A stretch of 64,000 nucleotides of DNA from Marinobacter xestospongiae (GTDB lineage Bacteria > Pseudomonadota > Gammaproteobacteria > Pseudomonadales > Oleiphilaceae). The notes under the pieces were generated by a model that made no database searches, had not been told where the DNA came from, and saw nothing but the letters and a program-made list of their open reading frames with translations. The stretch is taken from assembly GCF_023156385.1 (NCBI RefSeq), contig NZ_JAKZAK010000009.1:62001-126000 (forward strand), read 5' to 3'. This document shows positions 25,545-34,306 of this stretch, one piece after another (position 1 is the first letter of the stretch; every line of letters begins with the position of its first letter). The translations under genes were made by a program, and so were the position numbers.

Positions 25545-27320
25545 ATGCAAGACAGTCTGGTTCAGGAATTACAGCACTTGCTTGCCGATGAACGTATCAC
25601 CACCCTGTTACAACCCATCGTGGACACCGCCGGAGGCTCCGTTTTCGGCTACGAGGCCCTCAGCCGGGGGCCTTCCGACAGCCCGCTGCACTCCGCGGCG
25701 ATGCTGTTTGAAACCGCCGAACGCCACAACCTGACCGGCGAACTGGAATCCCTGTGCCTGCGGGCCACTGCCCGCAGCTGGGCCGCGCACGGCGTACCCC
25801 AGAAGCTGTTCGTCAACGTCAGTCCGGACAAACTGGTGCTGCCGGCACTCAACCGCGCTAGCCTGTCCCGGCTGCTTGACGACAACGGCCTGCAGGCCGA
25901 AGACATCATCATCGAACTGTCCGAACGCTACCCCACCAGTGACCTGGCGGCCCTGCAGGAATCGCTGGTGTGGCTGCGTCAGCAGGGCTTCGGGATCGCC
26001 ATCGACGACCTTGGCAGCGGCTATTCCGGACTCAAACTGTGGTCGGAGCTGAAGCCGGACTTCGTCAAGATCGACCGCCACTTCATTCGTGACATCCAGG
26101 ACGATCTGATCAAACGGGAGTTCGTGCGTTCAGTGGTGGATCTGTCCAAACGCCTGGACTGCAAACTGATCGCCGAAGGTGTCGAAAGCGAGGCCGAGTT
26201 CCGGCTGATTGCCGAGCTGGGCATTCACCTGGTGCAGGGCTTCCTGTTCGGTCGCCCCCGACCCATGCCCACCGCCACCCTTGATCCGCTGCTGCCCCGC
26301 CACACCGGCCGCCAGTGGGCCGGCAACAGCCGCGATTCCGCCGCCGACCTGTGCCGCTACGTCGAACCCCTGGCCCCGGATGCCACCCTCAAGGCCGCCT
26401 GGGAACGATTGCAGAGAGAGCCCAGCCTGTTCGCCCTGCCGGTGGTGGACAACGGCCATCCCCTTGGCCTGCTGCACAAATGGCGGGTGCTGGAGACCTT
26501 CAGCACGCCCTATGGCCGCGCCCTCAACGAGCGCCGCGCGGTCACCCACCTGCTCAGCGCCGATGCCCTGGTGGTGGACCATCACATGTCGCTGGAAGAC
26601 GTCAGCCAGCGGCTGATCGACGAGGATCTGCACTACCTAAAGCAGCACTTCATCGTGGTGCGCGACGGCGGCTATGCCGGTCTCGGCGCCACCCGCTCGC
26701 TGCTCAAGCAGATCACCGCCCGCAAGCTCGAGGATGCCCGCTACGCCAACCCGCTGACCCTGCTGCCCGGCAACGTACCGATCCAGAAGGCCCTGGAAAG
26801 CCGATTGCGGGAACGCCAGCCATTCACCCTGGTGTACTTCGACATCAACCACTTCAAGCCCCTCAACGACGTGCTCGGCTACCGCGCCGGGGACCAGGTC
26901 ATCCTCAAGCTCGGCGGCATTCTGGCGGAACTGTTCACCGACCGTGACGACTTTGTGGGCCACATCGGCGGCGACGACTTTGTGGTGATCAGCCCGGCGG
27001 ACGACACCCTGGATCGTATCCGCCAGGCCCAGGCGCTGTTCGTTACCGAGACCGCACCGCTCTACCCCTCCGCCACCCGAGACGCGGGCTTTGTCGAGTG
27101 CAGCGACCGCTTCGGCCAGATGGCGCGCTTTCCACTGGTCACCCTTGCCGCCGGCCTGGTTGCCGTCAACGGCTTCGACTGCAACGCCTGTCGCACCGCC
27201 GACCAGTTGGCGGAGATCGCCTCGGCAGCCAAGAAACGGGCCAAGGCGGCGCCGGGCCACCTGTTTCTGGACACGGTTGACTGCCATCCGGAGGCCAACG
27301 CCGCTACAATGCGGTCCTAG
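25545..27320 (+). CDS. EAL-CBS-GGDEF cyclic-di-GMP protein
   Basis: 591 residues. The EAL domain is N-terminal (about 15-255): YEALSRG holds the EAL motif, with LFVNVSPDKL, IIIELSERY, IDDLGSGYSGLKLW, KIDRHFI and LIAEGVES. A middle region of about 150 residues (LFALPVVDNGHPLGLLHKWRV, FIVVRDGGYAGLG) looks like a CBS-domain pair. The C-terminal GGDEF domain reads GGDDF (GHIGGDDFVV). This order is the known EAL-CBS-GGDEF class, in which the CBS module may sense adenine nucleotides. EAL residues look intact; the cyclase has Asp in place of Glu at the fourth motif position. The gene sits 18 bases after the PstS-OmpA fusion and 37 before a solute-binding protein. Confidence 0.92.
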   Translation: MQDSLVQELQHLLADERITTLLQPIVDTAGGSVFGYEALSRGPSDSPLHSAAMLFETAERHNLTGELESLCLRATARSWAAHGVPQKLFVNVSPDKLVLPALNRASLSRLLDDNGLQAEDIIIELSERYPTSDLAALQESLVWLRQQGFGIAIDDLGSGYSGLKLWSELKPDFVKIDRHFIRDIQDDLIKREFVRSVVDLSKRLDCKLIAEGVESEAEFRLIAELGIHLVQGFLFGRPRPMPTATLDPLLPRHTGRQWAGNSRDSAADLCRYVEPLAPDATLKAAWERLQREPSLFALPVVDNGHPLGLLHKWRVLETFSTPYGRALNERRAVTHLLSADALVVDHHMSLEDVSQRLIDEDLHYLKQHFIVVRDGGYAGLGATRSLLKQITARKLEDARYANPLTLLPGNVPIQKALESRLRERQPFTLVYFDINHFKPLNDVLGYRAGDQVILKLGGILAELFTDRDDFVGHIGGDDFVVISPADDTLDRIRQAQALFVTETAPLYPSATRDAGFVECSDRFGQMARFPLVTLAAGLVAVNGFDCNACRTADQLAEIASAAKKRAKAAPGHLFLDTVDCHPEANAATMRS

Positions 27321-28134
27321 TGTCCCGACGGGCCCCTTTCATCCATGGACCACCGACATGCTGAATCGACCGGTATTCTTTGCAGCGCTGTCGTTTCTGG
27401 CCTCCCTTGTCACTCTGGAGGCCAGGGCCGAGCCCGCCAACCTGACCATCGTCACCGCCGAGTTCCCGCCCTACGAGTACAGCCGGGGGGACGCCGTCGT
27501 GGGCATCGATACCGACACCGTGTGCCAGGTCATCCACCGCATGGGGCTGAACGCCAACATTGAGATGCTGCCCTGGCGCCGGGCCATCAAACAGGTCGAG
27601 GACGGCTTTGCGGACATGATCTATTCACTGACCTACTCCGATCAGCGTACCGAGGACCTGCTGTTCACCGCCCCCCTGAGCCTGGCCCGGGATGTGCTGT
27701 TCAAGCGCCGCGACTGGCCGTTTTCCTGGCAGCAGCTGGACGACCTGAGCGGGCAAAGAATTGGACTGTCGGAGTCCTACAACTACCCCAGCGAATTCAT
27801 GGCCTGGATCGCCCGTGATCTGGCCCGGATCACCCGCATCAGTCACGAACAGCCGGACCTCACCAGCCTGAGAATGCTGGCGCGGGGTCGGATTGACCTG
27901 TTCATCTGCGAGCAGAAGGTGTGCGAGTATCTGATCGCCCATCACCGCGACGACATGCCGGAGCTGGCCAACCTGGAGGCGCTGCCAACGCCGGTGGCAC
28001 CACCACGACAGCTGCGGGCGGCGTTCTCCCGTCGCAACCCTCAGGCCGCCGCGCTGCGTGATCGCTTCGACCAGGCGCTGGCGGAACTGCGGGCCGAGCA
28101 GACTGCACACTGACGGACGGGCTAGTGTCCCGAC
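27317..28134. repeat. 13-bp direct repeats flanking the solute-binding gene
   Basis: CTAGTGTCCCGAC occurs at 27317-27329 and again at 28122-28134, exactly bracketing the gene at 27358-28113. A related AGTGTCCCGTCTGG is at 43690-43703. The copies may mark an insertion or be a scattered genomic motif. Confidence 0.5.
27358..28113 (+). CDS. Family-3 periplasmic solute-binding protein
   Basis: 251 residues: a signal peptide (FFAALSFLASLVTLEARAE) followed by a bacterial extracellular solute-binding fold of family 3. Visible signatures are LTIVTAEFPPYEYSRGDAVVG, the GFADMIYSLTYSDQRTEDLLF domain-1 segment and LRMLARGRIDLFICEQ. Family-3 proteins usually bind amino acids or small polar compounds. No ABC permease or ATPase genes adjoin and the gene follows EAL-CBS-GGDEF, so it may be a stand-alone sensor subunit rather than a transporter component (inference). 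Confidence 0.85.
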   Translation: MLNRPVFFAALSFLASLVTLEARAEPANLTIVTAEFPPYEYSRGDAVVGIDTDTVCQVIHRMGLNANIEMLPWRRAIKQVEDGFADMIYSLTYSDQRTEDLLFTAPLSLARDVLFKRRDWPFSWQQLDDLSGQRIGLSESYNYPSEFMAWIARDLARITRISHEQPDLTSLRMLARGRIDLFICEQKVCEYLIAHHRDDMPELANLEALPTPVAPPRQLRAAFSRRNPQAAALRDRFDQALAELRAEQTAH

Positions 28135-28137
28135 TGG

Positions 28138-28404
28138 TTAATTCGGCAGTACCAGTTTCTTGCGTACCGGCACACTGGTGCGGGTCTGGCTGACGGAATC
28201 GGCGTAGGCTTCCTTGAAAGCCTGAAACCCCTCGCGGATCAGCGCTACTGTTTCCAGGTGACTCAGCGACGGCACAAAGGTGGGGTGACCACCGAAATGG
28301 CTGGAACCGGGGCGACCCTCAAACTGGATCAGAAACCCGGAATGGTGGCGGGCTGTACGGGCGGGCAGATCGACAACCCAGTTTTTTTGGGGGGTGCGGG
28401 ACAT
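28138..28404 (-). CDS. Small hypothetical protein
   Basis: 88 residues from the ATG at 28404; an in-frame ATG at 28419 is possible, but only the later one has a GGAG sequence at useful distance. Readable stretches are WVVDLPARTARHHSGFLIQF and PSLSHLETVALIREGFQAFK. It is basic, with no signal peptide or transmembrane segment, and is probably cytoplasmic. I do not recognise a family. It is convergent with the solute-binding gene and divergent from the aminotransferase. Confidence 0.5.
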   Translation of the reverse strand: MSRTPQKNWVVDLPARTARHHSGFLIQFEGRPGSSHFGGHPTFVPSLSHLETVALIREGFQAFKEAYADSVSQTRTSVPVRKKLVLPN

Positions 28405-28664
28405 GGTCTCAATCTCCATCTGAGAACTGCTTCAACTCCTGTCTCGCCGGCGAAATTACCAAGCCTGGGCGTGAAACACAAAAGAACATTGCGTGACCGC
28501 CACCCCGGCCAAACGGCTTCCGGATATTTCTCCAGCGCTGCCAAGGCATTGATTCACAGACGCTTACCGCGACACTTCGGCAATCCCCTATTCCGTCACC
28601 CTGATGGTTTTCCGTCGGCTTTCCTATACTGCTGTGTGACAACACTCACAACAGATCAGGACCC

Positions 28665-29963
28665 ATGGACATAAACAGCACAGACCGTCACTACGCCATC
28701 AACCTCAACGTTCGCGGCATCCAGCCCTCCTCGACCCTGCGCATCAATGAGCTGAGCAACCAGCTGCGCCAGGAAGGCCGCGACATCATCAAGCTGGGCC
28801 TGGGGCAATCTCCGTTCCCGGTACCCGATCGCGTAGTGGAGGCACTGCGACAGCATGCCCATGAAAAGGACTATCTCCCGGTCAAGGGACTCAAGGCCCT
28901 GCGTCAGTCCATCGCCGGCTACATCAACCGTGCCGAACACATGCGCTGCACCGCAGACGACGTGCTTATCGGCCCCGGTTCCAAGGAGCTGCTGTTCATT
29001 CTCCAGCTGGCCTATTACGGCGACCTGCTGATTCCCCGCCCGAGCTGGGTGTCCTACGCTCCCCAGGCCCGCATCATCGGTCGCTCGGTTCACTGGCTGC
29101 CGACCCACGCCGAGAACAACTGGCAGCTCACCGCCGAGGAGCTGGACATCATCTGCCGTGACGATCCGTCGCGGCCGCGTATCCTGATTCTCAACTACCC
29201 ATCCAACCCCACCGGCTGCACCTACACCGAAGACCAGCTGCTGGCGATCGCCAACGTCGCCCGCAAATACAAGCTGATCCTGCTGTCGGATGAGATCTAC
29301 GGCGAAGTGCACTTCGAGGGCAAGCACAAGTCCATTGCCCGCTATTACCCGGAAGGCACCATCATCAGCACCGGCCTGAGCAAATGGGCCGGCGCCGGCG
29401 GCTGGCGTCTCGGCACCTTCATCTTCCCGCCCGAGCTGCGACCGCTGCAGGACGCCATGGCGATCATTGCCAGCGAAACCTACACCGCCACCAGTGCGCC
29501 GATCCAGTACGCCGCCATCGCCGCCTTCGACGGGGGGGACGACATGGACGAGTACCTGAAGCAGTCCCGACGGGTGCTGAAAGTGGTGGGTGAATACCTC
29601 CACCGCCGGCTCAGCGACATGGGCGCCGTGGTGCAGAAGCCGGAGGGGGCCTTCTACCTGTTCCCGAACTTCGTCAACTTCCAGGATGCCCTTGCCCGTC
29701 GCGACATCAAGACCAGCCAGGCGTTGTGCCAGCGCCTGCTGGAAGACACCGGGGTGGCCATTCTGCCCGCCAGCGACTTCGGCTTCGTGCCGGACCACCT
29801 CGGCGCACGTCTGGCGTTCGTCGACTTCGACGGCGGCGAAGCCCTCAAGCTGGCCGGTGGCGACTACGCCGACCAGGCCCTGGGCGACAGCTTTGTTGAA
29901 CAGGCCTGCCCACGCCTGGTGACCGCCATGGACAAGATGGAAGCCTGGCTCCAGGCGCTGTAA
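28665..29963 (+). CDS. PLP-dependent class I/II aminotransferase
   Basis: 432 residues of the fold-type I aminotransferase family. Motifs: IKLGLGQSPFPVPDRV near the N-terminus, ILNYPSNPTGCTYT (the N-P-T-G substrate/PLP segment), LLSDEIYGEVHFEG (Asp and Tyr contacting PLP), the Schiff-base lysine in STGLSKWAGAGGWRLG, and the C-terminal arginine region ARLAFVDFDG. It is related to aspartate/aromatic aminotransferases, but the amino acid substrate cannot be told. A terminator follows 10 bases downstream. It appears monocistronic. Confidence 0.9.
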   Translation: MDINSTDRHYAINLNVRGIQPSSTLRINELSNQLRQEGRDIIKLGLGQSPFPVPDRVVEALRQHAHEKDYLPVKGLKALRQSIAGYINRAEHMRCTADDVLIGPGSKELLFILQLAYYGDLLIPRPSWVSYAPQARIIGRSVHWLPTHAENNWQLTAEELDIICRDDPSRPRILILNYPSNPTGCTYTEDQLLAIANVARKYKLILLSDEIYGEVHFEGKHKSIARYYPEGTIISTGLSKWAGAGGWRLGTFIFPPELRPLQDAMAIIASETYTATSAPIQYAAIAAFDGGDDMDEYLKQSRRVLKVVGEYLHRRLSDMGAVVQKPEGAFYLFPNFVNFQDALARRDIKTSQALCQRLLEDTGVAILPASDFGFVPDHLGARLAFVDFDGGEALKLAGGDYADQALGDSFVEQACPRLVTAMDKMEAWLQAL

Positions 29964-29973
29964 ACAGCCCCAG

Positions 29974-30005
29974 CCCCGGTGCGTTCAGCATCGGGGCAGC
30001 TTTTC
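29974..30005 (+). terminator. Intrinsic terminator after the aminotransferase
   Basis: CCCCGGTGC (29974-29982) pairs with GCATCGGGG (29988-29996) including one G-U pair, followed by CAGCTTTT. Position and strand fit the gene ending at 29963. Confidence 0.75.
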
Positions 30006-30046
30006 CCTCACGCAAGCATCGGAACCCCGCGAAAGGAGCCCCGCGT

Positions 30047-30415
30047 ATGGATACGCCCCTCTGGCCTCTCGCCTGGGACTGGCCCTGGCTGGTGTCGCTT
30101 ACCCTGGCCCTGTGCGCCCTCACCGCCCTGCCCCAACAGATTTCAGAACGCTGGGACCTGGGCTGGGTGATCTTCTCCATCGCCTTTGCCACCAGCCTCG
30201 TCGCACCGCTGTCGCTGCCGTTGATGGCGCTGTGGGGACAGGACTTCTGGTTACCGCTGCTGAGCTTTTGCGCCGGCTTCTGGCTGTACATCCACCTCAC
30301 CACCAGACACGGCAACGAGGCCAACATCGTGTTGATCTGGCACCTGCTGGCGATCCTGCTGATGGTGCCGCTGGCGGTGGTGATCCGGGGTGTGGCCTGG
30401 CTGTTTTCCGGTTAA
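30047..30415 (+). CDS. Small integral membrane protein of unknown function
   Basis: 122 residues, mostly hydrophobic, with four likely transmembrane helices (WLVSLTLALCALTAL, WVIFSIAFATSLVAPLSLPL, FWLPLLSFCAGFWLYIHL, LIWHLLAILLMVPLAVVI). The ATG at 30047 follows a GAAAGGAG ribosome-binding site. Family not recognised. It lies between the aminotransferase terminator and an inositol-monophosphatase-like gene, with which it may share a transcript. Confidence 0.7.
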   Translation: MDTPLWPLAWDWPWLVSLTLALCALTALPQQISERWDLGWVIFSIAFATSLVAPLSLPLMALWGQDFWLPLLSFCAGFWLYIHLTTRHGNEANIVLIWHLLAILLMVPLAVVIRGVAWLFSG

Positions 30416-30518
30416 CCGGCCGCGACACCGGCTCTCCACCAGCGTAACACTTGCGGACGCTCGATGGCGGTGGTTCCATAGCCTCTCCAAACCAATACCT
30501 GCCAGGAGGGACCACCAC

Positions 30519-31325
30519 GTGTCTGTTACCGCGATTGCCGATTTCGCAGAGCAACTGGCCCGGGACGCCGGGGCGCTGATTCGCCGGGAGCGGGAGCAAA
30601 ACACCCTCCGCACCGACTACAAGAACCACACCGAGCTGGTGACCCACGCGGACGTGATGGCGGATGAGTTCATCGCCCAGGCGATCCGTGAGCGCTTTCC
30701 CGATCACCGCATCCTGTCCGAGGAATCCATGCCGGACCTGAGCCAGGCGAAAGAACTGGACACCCCGCTGTGGATAGTCGATCCCATCGACGGCACGGTG
30801 AATTACGCCTACGGCCACCCCCAGGTGGCGGTGTCGATCGCTTACGCCGAGCGTGGTCAGGTGCAGCTGGGGATCGTCCACGCACCGTTCTCGGCGGAGA
30901 CCTTCCGTGCCGAACGCGGCCAGGGCGCCACCCTGAACGGTGAGAGCATCCGCCACAGCGGCTGTGACACCCCACGCCAGGCGCTGTTTGCCACCGGCTT
31001 TCCCTACACCAAGGACGCGCTGGCCCCGCTGCTGCGCCGGCTCGACACCATGATCCACCGCTGCCGCGATCTGCGCCGGATCGGCTCCGCCGCGCTGGAC
31101 ATCTGCTGGGTAGCCTGTGGCCGGCTGGACATCTATTACGAGACCGTGAGCCCGTGGGATTTTGCCGCCGCCCGGCTGATTGCCACCGAAGCCGGTGCCG
31201 AGGCGGGCCATTTCAGTACGGTGCCGGAGGGACAGCCGGAAGAGCTGTGGGGGCAGGACATCGTGATCACGGCGCCCGCCCTTTACCAGACCATCCGCCA
31301 GTGGCTGGCGGAGGCGTCCCGGTAG
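30519..31325 (+). CDS. Inositol monophosphatase family protein
   Basis: 268 residues. The GTG at 30519 is preceded by a perfect AGGAGG at 9 bases; longer frames would run into the previous gene. The lithium-sensitive phosphatase metal motifs are present: ILSEESM (Glu ligand), WIVDPIDGTVNYAYGHP (the DPIDGT motif) and SPWDFAAARLIATEAG (WDxAA). Members hydrolyse inositol phosphates, 3'-phosphoadenosine 5'-phosphate or other sugar phosphates with Mg2+. The genuine substrate here is unknown. Confidence 0.9.
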   Translation: MSVTAIADFAEQLARDAGALIRREREQNTLRTDYKNHTELVTHADVMADEFIAQAIRERFPDHRILSEESMPDLSQAKELDTPLWIVDPIDGTVNYAYGHPQVAVSIAYAERGQVQLGIVHAPFSAETFRAERGQGATLNGESIRHSGCDTPRQALFATGFPYTKDALAPLLRRLDTMIHRCRDLRRIGSAALDICWVACGRLDIYYETVSPWDFAAARLIATEAGAEAGHFSTVPEGQPEELWGQDIVITAPALYQTIRQWLAEASR

Positions 31326-31373
31326 GTCTGCTAAAGGGCTGAAATTAGAAGCGGTGGCGGGTGGTTGCGGGCG

Positions 31374-31964
31374 TTAACCGGGCCAGACGGTGTCCAGCAC
31401 CAGCAGCCAGGATTCGTCGAAGTGGGCGGTGGGCTGGCGTTCGAAGGAAGAGCGCACGAAGCGCTGCAGGCGTCCCTCAATAAAGACCATGACCCAGTCC
31501 GCGCCACGGCCCGGACTGGTACGGGGGCGCAGGCCCTGACGGATCTCGCCCTCCTTGAGCACCTGACGGATCTGGGTCTCCAGCCGTTCGAAGAACTGGG
31601 AGGCGCGGCGGCGCAGGGCTTCGTCCTCCCCCATCAGGGCATCGCCGGTGAGCACCCGGGTCAGCCCGGGGTTGCGCTCGGCAAAGACCACCACCAGGTG
31701 GACAATCTGCTGCAGACGCACCTGGGCGTCGTCCTGCTCCTGCAGAATCAGCTGGCAGCGTGAGAACACCGCATCCTCGGCGAACTCGATCAGCGCCTCG
31801 AACATCTTGCGTTTGCTGGGAAAGTGCCGGTACAGCGCGGCTTCGGTGACGCCAACGGATCGCGCCAGGCTGGCGGTGGTGATCCGGGCACCGGGGTCGG
31901 TCTCCAGCAGGCCGGCGAGGGCCTGAAGGATCACCTCCCGGCGGCTGGGTTGTTTGTCGGTCAT
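31374..31964 (-). CDS. slmA: Nucleoid occlusion factor SlmA (TetR family)
   Basis: 196 residues. The N-terminal TetR helix-turn-helix ITTASLARSVGVTEAALYRHF, followed by PSKRKMFEALIEFAEDAVF, and the family block ERNPGLTRVLTGDALMGE closely match SlmA of enterobacteria. SlmA binds specific chromosomal sites and, when DNA-bound, blocks FtsZ polymerisation so that division does not cut the nucleoid. Length and C-terminal SRFVRSxF-like segment (RLQRFVRSSFERQPT) also fit. It is downstream of thiG on the same strand with a 51-base gap. Confidence 0.93.
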   Translation of the reverse strand: MTDKQPSRREVILQALAGLLETDPGARITTASLARSVGVTEAALYRHFPSKRKMFEALIEFAEDAVFSRCQLILQEQDDAQVRLQQIVHLVVVFAERNPGLTRVLTGDALMGEDEALRRRASQFFERLETQIRQVLKEGEIRQGLRPRTSPGRGADWVMVFIEGRLQRFVRSSFERQPTAHFDESWLLVLDTVWPG

Positions 31965-32015
31965 GGCGTTACTGCGTGTCCATTTCCAGAAGGTTAACGT
32001 TTACCGGACCACACC

Positions 32016-32825
32016 TCAGAAGAAGGTGCCGTCCAGGGGGGAGGAAGCGCTGGCGTAGAGCTTCTTGGGCATCCGCCCGGCCAGCCAGGCATCGCGGCCG
32101 GATTCGATTGCCAGCCGCATGGCATTGGCCATACGGATCGGGTCACGGGCCTGGGCAATGGCGGTGTTCATCAGCACACCGTCACACCCCAGCTCCATCG
32201 CGATGGTGGCGTCGGAGGCGGTGCCTACACCGGCATCCACCAGCACCGGCACCTGGGCGTTCTCGACGATCAGGCGGATGTTATAGCGGTTCTGGATACC
32301 CAGACCGGAGCCGATGGGCGCGCCCAGCGGCATGATGGCGATACAGCCCATCTCTTCCAGGCGCTTGGCCAGCAGCGGGTCGTCAGAACAGTAGACCATC
32401 ACCTTGAAGCCATCGTTGATCAGCTCCTCGGCCGCCACCAGGGTCTCGGTCATGTTGGGGTAGAGGGTCTTTTCCTCACCCAGCACTTCCAGCTTCACCA
32501 GGTCGTGGCCGTCGAGCAGCTCCCGCGCCAGTTTGCAGGTCCGTACCGCGTCCTTGGCGCTGTAGCAGCCGGCGGTGTTGGGCAGGATGGTGTACCGCTC
32601 CGGCGAGATCACATCCAGCAGGTTGGGCTCATCCGGGTTCTGGCCCAGGTTGGTACGGCGCACCGCCACGGTGACAATCTCGGCACCGCTGGCCTCGATG
32701 GCACGGCCGGTTTCGGCCAGGTCGCGGTACTGGCCGGTGCCGACCAGCAGGCGGGATTGATAGGTTCGGCCGTCAAGGACCAGCGGTTTGTCTTCAGGAA
32801 GCGCGTTATCGGCAGGATGGGTCAT
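32016..32825 (-). CDS. thiG: Thiazole synthase ThiG
   Basis: 269 residues of a TIM-barrel thiazole synthase. It joins 1-deoxyxylulose 5-phosphate, dehydroglycine and the ThiS thiocarboxylate to form thiazole phosphate for thiamine. Family motifs are [40 protein letters not shown], the Schiff-base lysine in [39 protein letters not shown] and [11 protein letters not shown]. thiS lies 75 bases upstream on the same strand, so the two are probably co-transcribed. I saw no TPP riboswitch in the gap. Confidence 0.96.
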   Translation of the reverse strand: MTHPADNALPEDKPLVLDGRTYQSRLLVGTGQYRDLAETGRAIEASGAEIVTVAVRRTNLGQNPDEPNLLDVISPERYTILPNTAGCYSAKDAVRTCKLARELLDGHDLVKLEVLGEEKTLYPNMTETLVAAEELINDGFKVMVYCSDDPLLAKRLEEMGCIAIMPLGAPIGSGLGIQNRYNIRLIVENAQVPVLVDAGVGTASDATIAMELGCDGVLMNTAIAQARDPIRMANAMRLAIESGRDAWLAGRMPKKLYASASSPLDGTFF

Positions 32826-32900
32826 GGAGCACCTGATTGGGGTTGGGATTATGGGTGGTGTGGGCTGCCGGCCAGGACGGCCTGCAGTGAGGTGGTGGGG

Positions 32901-33101
32901 TCAGCCACCACCAATGGCGTGGACCACTTCCACCCGGTCACCGGCCTGCAGCCGGAACTCGGCATGCTGGCTGCGGGGCACAATGTCTTCGTTCACTTCC
33001 ACCGCCAGCCGCTTGCCGTGGAGCGCCAGGGCGTCCAGCAGGGTGGCCACGGTGGCCTGGTCGGCCAGCTCGTACGCTTCGCCGTTCAGTTCAATGTTCA
33101 T
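32901..33101 (-). CDS. thiS: Sulfur carrier protein ThiS
   Basis: 66 residues from the ATG at 33101 (an upstream extension would overlap the DUF423 gene). It has the ubiquitin-like beta-grasp fold typical of ThiS (MNIELNGEAYELAD, TVATLLDALAL, VAVEVNEDIVPRSQH) and ends in AIGGG, where the terminal Gly-Gly is adenylated by ThiF and converted to a thiocarboxylate that delivers sulfur to ThiG. thiG is the next gene. Confidence 0.95.
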   Translation of the reverse strand: MNIELNGEAYELADQATVATLLDALALHGKRLAVEVNEDIVPRSQHAEFRLQAGDRVEVVHAIGGG

Positions 33102-33108
33102 ACAAGCC

Positions 33109-33516
33109 TCAAGTCTCAACAGGGGTACGGCGGATGCCGGCGATGGCCAGCACCAGCCACCCCACCATAAAGCAGACACCGCCCAGCGGCGTCACCGGCC
33201 CCAGGCCGGGCAGATCGGTCAGTACCAGCAGATACAGGCTGCCGCTGAACAGCAGGATGCCGGCCAGGAAAAAGCCGGCGGCAACCTGCAGCCAGCGCCG
33301 GCGACAGCCGAAACCCAGCAGCAGGGCACACACCAGTAACGCCAGGGAATGGTATACCTGATAGGTGACGGCGGTCTGGAAAACTTCAAGCCCCCGGGCA
33401 CTCACCAGCGCCCGCAGGCCGTGGGCGCCAAAGGCGCCCGCCATCACCGCCACCAGCATCGACAGGGCGCCGGCCACCAACGGAAAGCGCAGCAGCGGCA
33501 GGGTGCTAACAGTCAC
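33109..33516 (-). CDS. DUF423 integral membrane protein
   Basis: 135 residues from a GTG at 33516. Four hydrophobic helices, with the DUF423 signature VMAGAFGAHGL near the N-terminus, YQVYHSLALL in the middle and GPVTPLGGVCFMVGWLVLAIAG at the end. Members (YgdD-like) are inner-membrane proteins of unknown function. It overlaps the end of apaH by 11 bases and precedes thiS by 7 bases, so it is part of the long minus-strand series. Confidence 0.9.
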   Translation of the reverse strand: MTVSTLPLLRFPLVAGALSMLVAVMAGAFGAHGLRALVSARGLEVFQTAVTYQVYHSLALLVCALLLGFGCRRRWLQVAAGFFLAGILLFSGSLYLLVLTDLPGLGPVTPLGGVCFMVGWLVLAIAGIRRTPVET

Positions 33517-34306
33517 AGTGAATGCGCTCCCCGCTGTCCAGGTTCATGATGGTCAGGGCGCCACCCCAGACACAGCCGGTGTCCAGGCCGATGTAGCGCT
33601 CGCTGCCGGTACGCCCCTCCAGCGCCGCCCAGTGCCCGAAGATCACCCGCACCTGATCGTCTCGGGGAAACTGGAACCAGGGCTGGTAGCCATTGGGCGC
33701 GGCACCGGCAGATTCCTTGGTCGCCAGTTCCAGAGTGCCGTCAGCGGCGATGAAACGCATCCGAGTGAAGTAGTTGGTGATGGCGCGCCAGCGATCCATG
33801 CCCTGCAGATCGTCCTGCCAGCGGGCCGGCTCGTTGCCGTACATGCCGGTGAAATACGCCCGCGCCTCCGGCCCCCGGATCACCGCCTCCACTTCCCGGC
33901 CACAGGCCAGGGCCTGATCCACCGACCAGATGTGGGGCAGACCGGCGTGAGCCATGAACAGGTCCCGGTCACCATCGTAGAGGCACAGGTTCTGCTGCCG
34001 CAGCCAGGCCACCAGCCGCTCCAGGTCCGGCGCATCGAGGATCTCCGCGAGGGTATCCTTCTTGCGGGTGCGATGCCCGCCAAGCACCACCGCCAGCAGG
34101 TGCAGGTCGTGGTTGCCCAGCACGATGCGGGTGGCGTCCCCCAGACCTTCCAGGAAACGCAGCGTTTCCAGCGACGCCGGGCCACGGTTGATCAGGTCCC
34201 CCGCCACCCACAGGCAATCCCGGGACGGCGAGAAGTCCACCTTGGCCAGCACCGCCTGCAGACGGTCGTGACAGCCCTGAATATCGCCAATGGCGTAGTC
34301 AGTCAT
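33506..34306 (-). CDS. apaH: Symmetrical diadenosine tetraphosphatase ApaH
   Basis: 266 residues from the ATG at 34306. All metallophosphoesterase motifs are present: [44 protein letters not shown] and [12 protein letters not shown]. ApaH cleaves Ap4A symmetrically to two ADP and also decaps Np4-capped RNA in E. coli. The gene overlaps rsmA by 8 bases. In most gammaproteobacteria apaG sits between rsmA and apaH; here it is absent. Confidence 0.96.
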   Translation of the reverse strand: MTDYAIGDIQGCHDRLQAVLAKVDFSPSRDCLWVAGDLINRGPASLETLRFLEGLGDATRIVLGNHDLHLLAVVLGGHRTRKKDTLAEILDAPDLERLVAWLRQQNLCLYDGDRDLFMAHAGLPHIWSVDQALACGREVEAVIRGPEARAYFTGMYGNEPARWQDDLQGMDRWRAITNYFTRMRFIAADGTLELATKESAGAAPNGYQPWFQFPRDDQVRVIFGHWAALEGRTGSERYIGLDTGCVWGGALTIMNLDSGERIHCDC

